DNA of 16,920 nucleotides from UBA11891 sp965658355 (GTDB lineage: Bacteria; Bacteroidota; Bacteroidia; Flavobacteriales; Flavobacteriaceae). Where the stretch lies: positions 1 to 16,920 of the forward strand of contig CBFHRX010000031.1 in assembly GCA_965658355.1 (NCBI GenBank). The letters run 5' to 3'. Shown piece by piece: positions 8,165 through 14,166 of the stretch (the first letter of the stretch is position 1; the number at the start of each line of letters is the position of its first letter). The notes below the pieces were generated by a model. It ran no database searches. It saw only the letters and a list, made by a program, of their open reading frames with translations, and was not told where the DNA came from. Both the position numbers and the translations under genes were made by a program.

Positions 8165-8863
8165 TTACATCCTATATCCAAGAGTCAAGATGCTGAGTTT
8201 GGATTCAGGGTATTCCAGCAAACATTTACCGCAGCTTTGTAGCGTCGCCCCGGTTGTAATAATGTCATCTACCAAAAGCCAATGAGGATTTTTAAGCGCT
8301 CTATTGGCAGTTAAGACAAATGCCTTTTCCATCTCACCAAAGCGATCTTGAGTAGCATTCCGTGATAACTGACGTGTGTTTTTGACCCTTCTAACAATAT
8401 CGGGCCTGTAGGGGATGCCTACATTTTCAGAAAGTATTTTGCCAAACAAGGCTACTTGGTTGTAGCCTCGCTCTCTTTGGCGATTAGGATGCAGTGGTAA
8501 AGGGACAATCCCAGTGCAGTTTTTATAAGGGGTATCGAGGAGTTTTTGAGCTGAAAGAATGCCCAGCCAATGCCCAAGATGTTCTTGATGGGCAAACTTT
8601 AAGGCGTAAATGAGGGCTTCAAAAGAGCTGTTTTTTTCGAAATAGAATAAAGAACACGCTTCTGTAACGTGTATCAAAGGAGACACTTTTTCAAAGACTG
8701 GGTTGTTGTGAATCGTTTCAAAATAAGTGTGGGGTAAATGTGTTTGGCAATCAAGGCAACAGGGGTTTTCATACGAAAGCATCTCACAAGAACAAGCCGG
8801 GCAAAAGCGAGGAAAAAAGAAATTGACAAAGGCTTTCCACCAAGAGTGTATAAAAGAAGCCAT
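8165..8863 (-). CDS. comF: ComF-family phosphoribosyltransferase-like protein
   Basis: A 232-residue protein. The N-terminus carries a zinc-ribbon-like set of cysteines (C21PAC24, and CC35-36 with C39). The C-terminal half has the phosphoribosyltransferase PRPP-binding loop LLVDDIITTGAT (about residues 196-207). VPLPLHPNRQRERGYNQ and RQLSRNATQDR are the other ComF signatures. In naturally transformable bacteria ComF helps move incoming DNA through the inner membrane and cytoplasm. In other species the function is unclear, and competence is not shown by this window. The ATG lies 143 bp from the divergent glyS. The downstream lipoprotein gene follows within about 30 bp, or overlaps if its earliest ATG is used. 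Confidence 0.9.
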   Translation of the reverse strand: MASFIHSWWKAFVNFFFPRFCPACSCEMLSYENPCCLDCQTHLPHTYFETIHNNPVFEKVSPLIHVTEACSLFYFEKNSSFEALIYALKFAHQEHLGHWLGILSAQKLLDTPYKNCTGIVPLPLHPNRQRERGYNQVALFGKILSENVGIPYRPDIVRRVKNTRQLSRNATQDRFGEMEKAFVLTANRALKNPHWLLVDDIITTGATLQSCGKCLLEYPESKLSILTLGYRM

Positions 8864-8994
8864 CTCTAGTCGAGGTCTAAAATGAAATCAAGAAAAAAAG
8901 CAGAAGGGTTTCTTTCGAAACAAAAAAAGAGGGTGTAATAGGTCATCGTGTACAAAAAGTTTTGAGGGATGTTTAAGATAGGGAAAAAAGCCAC

Positions 8995-9002
8995 TATTTT
9001 TG
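8995..9002 (+). promoter_or_regulatory. -7 element of the glyS promoter
   Basis: TATTTTTG matches TAnnTTTG exactly and ends only 4 bp before the glyS ATG at 9007. Transcription would then start at or within a few bases of the start codon, giving a leaderless or nearly leaderless mRNA. No TTG is found at the normal -33 spacing, so the call is tentative. Confidence 0.35.
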
Positions 9003-9006
9003 CCGC

Positions 9007-10548
9007 ATGGCAACACAGAATGATTCTTTTAAAAAAGTGATCTCCCACGCGAAGGAGTATGGCTTTGTTTTTCCCTCAAGTGAGGTGTACGATGGATTGA
9101 GTGCTGTTTATGACTATGGTCAAAACGGAGCAGCTCTCAAAAATAATATTAAAAATTACTGGTGGCGGGCCATGGTTCAGCTGCACGACAATATTGTTGG
9201 AATCGATTCCGCCATTTTTATGCACCCTACTACCTGGAAAGCTTCGGGGCATGTCGATGCCTTTAACGATCCTTTGATCGACAATAAAGACTCTAAAAAG
9301 CGGTATCGCGCTGATGTTCTTGTAGAAGATTACTGTGCCAAGATAGAAGCAAAAATTGACAAGGAAGTCCACAAAGCTGCCAAGCGATTTGGAGATCGTT
9401 TTGACAAAGAGGAGTTTGTATCGACCCATCCAAGGGTGGTTGGCTATCAAGAAAAAATCGATAGCATACTCAAGCGATTGGGGAAATCTTTGGAAAAAGA
9501 AGACTTAGAAGATGTTAAAAATCTGATAGAAGAATTGGAGATCGCCTGCCCTGAGTCTGGCTCTCGGAATTGGACAGATGTCAAACAGTTTAATTTGATG
9601 TTTGGCACTAAGTTGGGGGCCTCTGCCGATTCTGCTATGGACCTTTATTTGCGACCCGAAACAGCCCAGGGTATTTTTGTGAACTTTTTGAATGTTCAAA
9701 AAACGGGAAGAATGAAGCTTCCCTTTGGAATTGCGCAGATTGGGAAGGCTTTTCGAAACGAAATTGTAGCCCGCCAATTTATCTTTCGAATGCGTGAATT
9801 TGAGCAGATGGAAATGCAATTTTTTGTTCCCCCTGGCAGCCAAAAAGAGTGGTACGAGAAATGGAAAGAAACCCGCCTCAATTGGCACAAGTCGCTAGGC
9901 ATGGGGGCTGAAAACTATCGTTTTCACGATCATGAAAAACTAGCTCATTATGCAGATGCTGCTGCCGATATAGAATTTAAATTCCCCTTTGGATTTAAAG
10001 AATTGGAAGGCATTCACTCGCGTACCGACTTTGACCTGGGGAGTCATGAGAAATTTTCTGGTAAAAAATTGCAGTATTTTGACCCCGAGCAAAATAAAAA
10101 TTACGTTCCCTATGTGGTGGAAACCTCAATAGGCTTAGACCGCATGTTTTTAGCTGTTTTTTCGAATTCCTTACAAGAAGAAAAGTTAGAAGACGGGAGC
10201 AGTCGTACGGTATTGAAATTACCAGCAGTGTTGGCTCCGACACAAGTTGCCATATTGCCTTTGGTCAAAAAGGATGGGCTTCCAGAATTGGCACGAAGCG
10301 TTCAGGAAGACTTAAAATGGAATTATGCGGTCAACTATGATGAAAAAGACGCTGTTGGGCGTCGCTACAGACGTCAAGACGCACTGGGAACTCCTTTCTG
10401 TATTACAGTGGATCATCAATCTTTAGAAGATAAAACGGTAACCCTTCGCGACCGTGACAGCATGCAGCAAGAACGAATCGAAATAGCTGATTTGGACCGT
10501 TTTCTAGACGACAAGCTGAATCCGAAACATTGGTTGCAGAAAATCTAA
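9007..10548 (+). CDS. glyS: Glycyl-tRNA synthetase (single-chain, eukaryote/archaeal-type)
   Basis: A 513-residue class II aminoacyl-tRNA synthetase that charges tRNA-Gly with glycine. It is the homodimeric, single-chain form rather than the two-subunit GlyQ/GlyS form of Escherichia coli. The catalytic core shows LRPETAQGIF (from about residue 215), motif 2 as FRNEIVARQFIFRMREFEQME (from about 249), and motif 3 as ETSIGLDRMFLAVF (around 376). The C-terminal anticodon-binding domain begins near LAPTQVAILPL and contains GRRYRRQDALGTPFC. Length and motifs are standard for this form. It is divergent from comF, and a hairpin separates it from the exonuclease gene. Confidence 0.96.
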   Translation: MATQNDSFKKVISHAKEYGFVFPSSEVYDGLSAVYDYGQNGAALKNNIKNYWWRAMVQLHDNIVGIDSAIFMHPTTWKASGHVDAFNDPLIDNKDSKKRYRADVLVEDYCAKIEAKIDKEVHKAAKRFGDRFDKEEFVSTHPRVVGYQEKIDSILKRLGKSLEKEDLEDVKNLIEELEIACPESGSRNWTDVKQFNLMFGTKLGASADSAMDLYLRPETAQGIFVNFLNVQKTGRMKLPFGIAQIGKAFRNEIVARQFIFRMREFEQMEMQFFVPPGSQKEWYEKWKETRLNWHKSLGMGAENYRFHDHEKLAHYADAAADIEFKFPFGFKELEGIHSRTDFDLGSHEKFSGKKLQYFDPEQNKNYVPYVVETSIGLDRMFLAVFSNSLQEEKLEDGSSRTVLKLPAVLAPTQVAILPLVKKDGLPELARSVQEDLKWNYAVNYDEKDAVGRRYRRQDALGTPFCITVDHQSLEDKTVTLRDRDSMQQERIEIADLDRFLDDKLNPKHWLQKI

Positions 10549-10565
10549 AAATCCTTAGTGAAGTC

Positions 10566-10584
10566 AAATAGAGATTCTCTATTT
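10566..10584 (+). terminator. Perfect 8-bp hairpin between glyS and the exonuclease gene
   Basis: AAATAGAG (10566-10573) and CTCTATTT (10577-10584) form a perfect stem with a 3-nt loop, followed by TTAG. It may end glyS transcription, or fold in the leader of the next gene, whose ATG is 8 bp downstream. The stem is A/T-rich, so it is a weak terminator at best. Confidence 0.3.
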
Positions 10585-10592
10585 TAGTGTTG

Positions 10593-11363
10593 ATGAACAT
10601 TATTTCCTATAACGTTAATGGAATTCGGGCTGCATTAAAAAAAGATTTTATAGGCTGGCTCCAAGCAGCAGCTCCAGACGTATTGTGTCTACAAGAAACA
10701 AAAGCGCTAAAAGAGCAAGTAGAAACGGGCCTTTTTGAAGAGGCAGGCTACCAACACTATTGGTTTTCAGCTCAAAAGAAAGGCTATAGTGGCGTTGCGA
10801 TACTCACCAAAAAGACGCCTAAAAATATTGTGTATGGAACGGGTATTGAGCACATCGACTTTGAAGGGAGAGTCCTTCGTGTCGATTTTGAGGACTGTTC
10901 TGTTATGAGTTTGTACTTGCCTTCCGGAACCAATACCGACCGTCTCGATTATAAGTTTAGGTTTATGGACGACTTTCAGGCGTATATTAACACCCTCAAA
11001 CAGTCCGTTCCCAAATTGGTGATTTGTGGGGATTACAACATATGTCACGAAGCCATTGACATCCACGATCCTGTTCGCAACAAAAATGTATCTGGTTTCT
11101 TGCCTGAGGAGCGTTCTTGGTTGGACCGCTTTCTAGAGGCAGGTTTTATTGATTCCTTTCGCCATTTGAATCCGGAGCCTCATCAGTATAGTTGGTGGAG
11201 TTACAGAGCCAATGCCCGTGTCAATAACAAAGGCTGGCGGATTGATTATGCGCTTGTAAGCAAGCCTTTAGAAAAGGCCATTTCCAGATCGTATATGTTA
11301 CCTGAAGCCCATCATTCTGATCACTGCCCTGTTGGCGTAGAATTAGATTTTAATGGACTTTAG
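10593..11363 (+). CDS. xth: Exodeoxyribonuclease III (AP endonuclease)
   Basis: A 256-residue enzyme of the exonuclease III/APE1 family. It cleaves DNA 5' to abasic sites and removes 3' blocking groups in base-excision repair. The conserved blocks are in order: ISYNVNGIRAAL (metal-site Asn), DVLCLQETKA (metal-ligand E35), YSGVAILTKK, LPSGTNTDRLDYKFRFM, ICGDYNICHEAIDIHDP (catalytic Asp/Asn), SWWSYRANARVNNKGWRIDYAL, and the C-terminal HHSDHCPVG with the catalytic Asp-His. Length is close to E. coli XthA. I start at ATG 10593, because the family begins with MxIISYNVNG; GTG 10587 and TTG 10590 just upstream are in frame but unneeded. Confidence 0.95.
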   Translation: MNIISYNVNGIRAALKKDFIGWLQAAAPDVLCLQETKALKEQVETGLFEEAGYQHYWFSAQKKGYSGVAILTKKTPKNIVYGTGIEHIDFEGRVLRVDFEDCSVMSLYLPSGTNTDRLDYKFRFMDDFQAYINTLKQSVPKLVICGDYNICHEAIDIHDPVRNKNVSGFLPEERSWLDRFLEAGFIDSFRHLNPEPHQYSWWSYRANARVNNKGWRIDYALVSKPLEKAISRSYMLPEAHHSDHCPVGVELDFNGL

Positions 11364-11392
11364 CAGCTCTAATTAAAAGAAAGTAAAACCGT

Positions 11393-12292
11393 ATGAAAAA
11401 GTTATTGATACCAGCCTTTATCATTACAGCCATGACCTTGAGTAGTTGTGTGTCCAATAAAGTTTTTGCCGACCTAGAAGGACGTTATGCTGAATTAAAA
11501 GGGGCTCATGTCCAACTAAAGAAAAAGCACGATTCGCTGCAACTCGTTCACCTAGAGCTAAAAAAGGGCTTAGATGACAAAGAGCAGCAGCTTCAAAAAA
11601 CGAAAGACAGTCTTGAATTGGCTCGGAAAAATTTGGCCAATTTAGAATTTGCCTACGCTTCATTGGAGAAAAATTCTGACGAAGCCTTGCAAAAAGGCAT
11701 TGCGAAGAACAATGAATTACTAGCTGAAATAGCAACGAAAGAACAACTGCTGACCGAGAGAGAAGCCCGACTGAAAGAGCTGGAAAGTTTGATTGCAGAA
11801 AAAGAGGATGCGATGAACGAATTAAAACAGAGGCTGTCGGATGCGTTGTTGAATTTTGAAGGCAAAGGCCTAAAAGTAGAACAACGCAATGGGAAGGTCT
11901 ATGTCTCAATGGAAAACAAGCTCTTATTCCGTTCCGGGAGTTGGGAAGTTGGAAGGGAAGGTCGTCAGGCAATTGAGCAGCTGGGAACGGTATTAGCAGA
12001 CAACCCGGATATAGGCGTTTTGATTGAAGGACATACCGATAATGTACCATTCACAGGGAAAGGTTCTCTGGATGGGAATTGGGATTTATCGGCCAAACGT
12101 GCTACTGCGATTGTCAAAATCTTGGAAGAAAATGCAGAGATACTGTCTCAAAACCTTACAGCCGCTGGCCGGGGTGAATTTATCCCCATAGCGCCGAATT
12201 CTACTTCGGAGGGAAGAGCCGCCAATCGAAGAATTGAAGTTGTCCTAAGCCCCAACTTAGATGCTATAACAGAATTACTAAATAAAAATTAA
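11393..12292 (+). CDS. OmpA-family peptidoglycan-binding lipoprotein with coiled coil
   Basis: A 299-residue protein. MKKLLIPAFIITAMTLSSC is a lipoprotein signal peptide with the lipidated cysteine at C19. Residues about 25-150 form a long heptad-rich coiled coil (for example KKKHDSLQLVHLELKKG and KELESLIAEKEDAMNELKQ). The C-terminal OmpA domain has VLIEGHTDNVPF (H214, D216), NWDLSAKRATAIVKIL and the R-rich GRAANRRIEVVLSP, whose Asp and Arg residues bind the diaminopimelate of peptidoglycan. It probably tethers the outer membrane to the cell wall. NWDLSAKRA also resembles MotB-type domains, but no membrane helix for a stator is present. The gene lies 29 bp after the exonuclease gene and 4 bp before the next start codon. 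Confidence 0.92.
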   Translation: MKKLLIPAFIITAMTLSSCVSNKVFADLEGRYAELKGAHVQLKKKHDSLQLVHLELKKGLDDKEQQLQKTKDSLELARKNLANLEFAYASLEKNSDEALQKGIAKNNELLAEIATKEQLLTEREARLKELESLIAEKEDAMNELKQRLSDALLNFEGKGLKVEQRNGKVYVSMENKLLFRSGSWEVGREGRQAIEQLGTVLADNPDIGVLIEGHTDNVPFTGKGSLDGNWDLSAKRATAIVKILEENAEILSQNLTAAGRGEFIPIAPNSTSEGRAANRRIEVVLSPNLDAITELLNKN

Positions 12293-12296
12293 AAAA

Positions 12297-13511
12297 TTGG
12301 AATATAGAGTACTACCTCAAACGGATGTAAAAGTCAGTAAAATATGTTTGGGAACGATGACTTTCGGGAATCAAAATACCGAAGCGGAAGGCCACCTTCA
12401 GATGGATTATGCACTTGACCGTGGCGTTACTTTTTTTGATACGGCAGAATTGTATCCTGTTCCAGCAACAGCCGAAACCCAAGGGGAAACAGAACGCATA
12501 CTAGGAAGCTGGTTTCAGAAAACAGGGAATCGTGATAAGGTAATCTTGGCGTCCAAGATTGCGGGTCCTGGAGATTATACCAAGCACATACGCGATAATT
12601 TAAGCTTTAGCAAAGCCCATATAGACGAAGCGATCCACAACAGCTTAAAGCGATTGCAGACAGATTATATCGACCTTTATCAGTTGCATTGGCCTGAGCG
12701 AGACAACAATCGTTTTGGGCAACGCGGCTTTGTCCACAATCCAGATACGAAGTGGGAAGAAAACTTTGAAGCCGTTTTAGATGCCTTGCAAGCGCACATA
12801 AAAAAGGGGACGATTCGACATATAGGACTCTCCAACGAAACGCCTTGGGGCATGATGCGTTTCTTGCAAGCTTCCAATAAAGATCGTCCGCGAATGATCA
12901 CAGTTCAAAACCCCTATTCTCTACTATGNNNNNNNNNNNNNNNNNNNNNNNNNNNNNNNNNNNNNNNNNNNNNNNNNNNNNNNNNNNNNNNNNNNNNNNN
13001 NNNNNNNNNNNNNNNNNNNNNNNNNNNCATGATGCGTTTCTTGCAAGCTTCCAATAAAGATCGTCCGCGAATGATCACAGTTCAAAACCCCTATTCTCTA
13101 CTATGCCGCCCCTTTGAGGTAGGGAACGCAGAGGTATGTCATTATGAAAATATGGGGCTTTTAGCCTATTCGCCTCTTGGATTTGGTGTTTTGTCTGGGA
13201 AGTACATTCAAAATAAAGCTCCAGAAAATGCCCGTCTGAAGTTGTTTCCAAGGTTTAACCGTTATAGCAGTGCACAGTCTACAGAAGCAACAAAACGCTA
13301 TATGAAACTGGCAAACGACCATGGTTTAACGATTACAGAAATGGCCTTGGCATTTGTAAATGACCGCCCTTTTGTGACGTCCAATATTATCGGGGCCACA
13401 ACAATGGACCAGTTAAAAGAGAATATCGATTCCGCTGCTGTCGTTTTATCAAAAGAAGTCTTAAAAGGCATCGATCAAATCCATAGTGAAATCCCAGATC
13501 CCGCCGTTTAA
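12297..13511 (+). CDS. tas: Aldo/keto reductase, Tas (YgdS)-like, interrupted by an assembly gap
   Basis: An NAD(P)H-dependent oxidoreductase with the (beta/alpha)8 fold. The catalytic tetrad is complete: D48 (FFDTAE), Y53, K87 (ASKIAG) and H131 (YQLHWPE). The close likeness to E. coli Tas is visible in LGTMTFGNQNTEAE, AELYPVPATAETQGETERILG, LKRLQTDYIDLYQ, VQNPYSLL and the C-terminal GATTMDQLKENIDS. The physiological substrate is unknown. It starts with TTG, 4 bp after the OmpA-like gene; this TTG aligns with the family start and there is no better ATG. Residues about 211-244 are N, and the 78 bp before the gap are repeated exactly after it. Collapsing the repeat gives 345 residues, matching the usual length (346 in E. 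coli), with the normal junction VQNPYSLLCRPFEVG. The true gene is therefore intact. Confidence 0.9.
   Translation: MEYRVLPQTDVKVSKICLGTMTFGNQNTEAEGHLQMDYALDRGVTFFDTAELYPVPATAETQGETERILGSWFQKTGNRDKVILASKIAGPGDYTKHIRDNLSFSKAHIDEAIHNSLKRLQTDYIDLYQLHWPERDNNRFGQRGFVHNPDTKWEENFEAVLDALQAHIKKGTIRHIGLSNETPWGMMRFLQASNKDRPRMITVQNPYSLLXXXXXXXXXXXXXXXXXXXXXXXXXXXXXXXXXXMMRFLQASNKDRPRMITVQNPYSLLCRPFEVGNAEVCHYENMGLLAYSPLGFGVLSGKYIQNKAPENARLKLFPRFNRYSSAQSTEATKRYMKLANDHGLTITEMALAFVNDRPFVTSNIIGATTMDQLKENIDSAAVVLSKEVLKGIDQIHSEIPDPAV
12851..13105. other. Assembly gap with duplicated flanks (likely unmerged contig overlap)
   Basis: The 78 bp at 12851-12928 are identical to 13028-13105, and the 99 bases between are N. 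The repeat offset is 177 bp, the same as at the second gap. The codon frame is preserved (177 = 3 x 59). Removing one copy and the Ns restores a normal-length protein, so the duplication is probably not real. Confidence 0.9.
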
Positions 13512-13604
13512 TACACGGGGATATCTGCTTCAGCTTTAAAGAAGGTTGTTCTATTTTGAGGAACTCATCTTAAGACAGTTTCTGGATTTATTTGGTCATT
13601 AAGG

Positions 13605-13623
13605 AAAATGAAAAGGTCATTTT
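13605..13623. terminator. Possible bidirectional terminator
   Basis: AAAATGA (13605-13611) and TCATTTT (13617-13623) form a 7-bp inverted repeat with a 5-nt loop, flanked by A and T runs. It lies between the convergent reductase and small unknown genes and overlaps the stop codon of the latter. The stem is weak. Confidence 0.3.
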
Positions 13624-13835
13624 TCTAGTTCTCGTATTGTCTTCAAAAATTGAAGTAAGGCATGAATATCGGAACATATTTCGTTGAAATTTTCGGGAAA
13701 TATATTGGGATCTTTTCCTTTTAAATACTCAAAAAAAACCACGTTTATATTTTCCTCTAAACGCTCAAAAGGAATCATGTCTCTAAACAAATCCAACGCT
13801 TCAATTTTATTATTGGTCTGAATTTTTTTGTCCAT
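13617..13835 (-). CDS. Small acidic protein of unknown function
   Basis: A 72-residue ORF starting at ATG 13835. It is predicted soluble, with alternating charged and hydrophobic residues (EALDLFRDMIPFERLEENIN, KTIRELEK) consistent with a mostly helical protein. It has no cysteine pair, signal peptide or membrane segment. I do not recognise a family. The composition looks like a real protein rather than a shadow, and there is no gene on the other strand. It is divergent from the XRE regulator, and an imperfect palindrome lies just upstream of its start (13842-13861). A target or partner of the regulator is a reasonable but unproven guess. Confidence 0.6.
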   Translation of the reverse strand: MDKKIQTNNKIEALDLFRDMIPFERLEENINVVFFEYLKGKDPNIFPENFNEICSDIHALLQFLKTIRELEK

Positions 13836-13841
13836 AATAAA

Positions 13842-13861
13842 TTAGGAGTAGCTTACTCTAA
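13842..13861. promoter_or_regulatory. Imperfect palindrome upstream of the small unknown gene, candidate operator
   Basis: TTAGGAGTA (13842-13850) and TACTCTAA (13854-13861) are inverted arms with one bulged base and a 3-bp centre. The site lies 7 bp upstream of the minus-strand start codon at 13835, a position suited to repression. Confidence 0.3.
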
Positions 13862-13891
13862 GGAGTTAGAATTTACGATTTTTTTCTTGGA

Positions 13892-13936
13892 CTGTCAGCT
13901 TTTAGTATGACAGATAAACGCCCGAACAATATGACA
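13892..13936. promoter_or_regulatory. TGACA repeat cluster upstream of the XRE gene, candidate operators
   Basis: CTGTCA (13892-13897) and TGACAG (13908-13913) form a perfect inverted repeat with a 10-bp spacer. TATGACA occurs at 13906-13912 and again at 13930-13936, 24 bp apart. The last copy lies 9 bp before the GTG start. XRE regulators often bind such repeats in their own promoters; binding here is inferred. Confidence 0.35.
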
Positions 13937-13944
13937 TTTAATAT

Positions 13945-14166
13945 GTGACTAAAGAAGAGCTAAAAACAAAGATTGGACTGCGGACAGTGGAGCTGAGAGA
14001 GCGGAAAGGGTGGAGCCAATCTGATTTAGCACGTGCGTGTGATAAAGATCGTCAAGCTATTGAAAAGATTGAAAGGGGCATTGTGAACCCAACTGTTTTT
14101 ACTTTGTGGGAATTATCTGACGCAATGGAGATGACTTTAGACGAATTTCTGGACATGGAAAACTAG
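13945..14166 (+). CDS. Small XRE/Cro-C1-family helix-turn-helix regulator
   Basis: A 73-residue protein consisting almost entirely of one HTH_3 domain. Helices can be followed in GLRTVELRERKGWSQSDLA, ACDKDRQAIEKIERGIVNP, and TLWELSDAMEMTLDEFLDMEN. SQSDLARACDKDRQAIEKIERG is the recognition helix-turn-helix. The protein is short with no extra effector domain, so it probably acts as a DNA-binding dimer. The start is GTG 13945: a stop codon lies two codons upstream and the ATG overlapping it is out of frame. Its stop shares CTAG with the stop of the convergent ABC gene. The neighbouring repeats at 13842-13936 suggest autoregulation and control of the divergent gene. Confidence 0.88.
   Translation: MTKEELKTKIGLRTVELRERKGWSQSDLARACDKDRQAIEKIERGIVNPTVFTLWELSDAMEMTLDEFLDMEN

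Noticed and set aside
9076..9450. Long minus-strand ORFs inside glyS (also 9505-9888).
   Set aside because: These are antisense frames within a strongly conserved gene; no coding features of their own.
11424..12050. Minus-strand ORF of 208 codons inside the OmpA-like gene.
   Set aside because: The sense strand encodes a clear lipoprotein with coiled coil and OmpA domain. The antisense frame is low-complexity (Ser, Leu, Phe) and arises from the coiled-coil codon pattern.
12851..13105. A direct repeat pair with a spacer, as in a mobile element or CRISPR-like unit.
   Set aside because: The spacer is all N, the same offset occurs at another gap, and the repeat is ordinary coding sequence of one gene. 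It is an assembly artefact.
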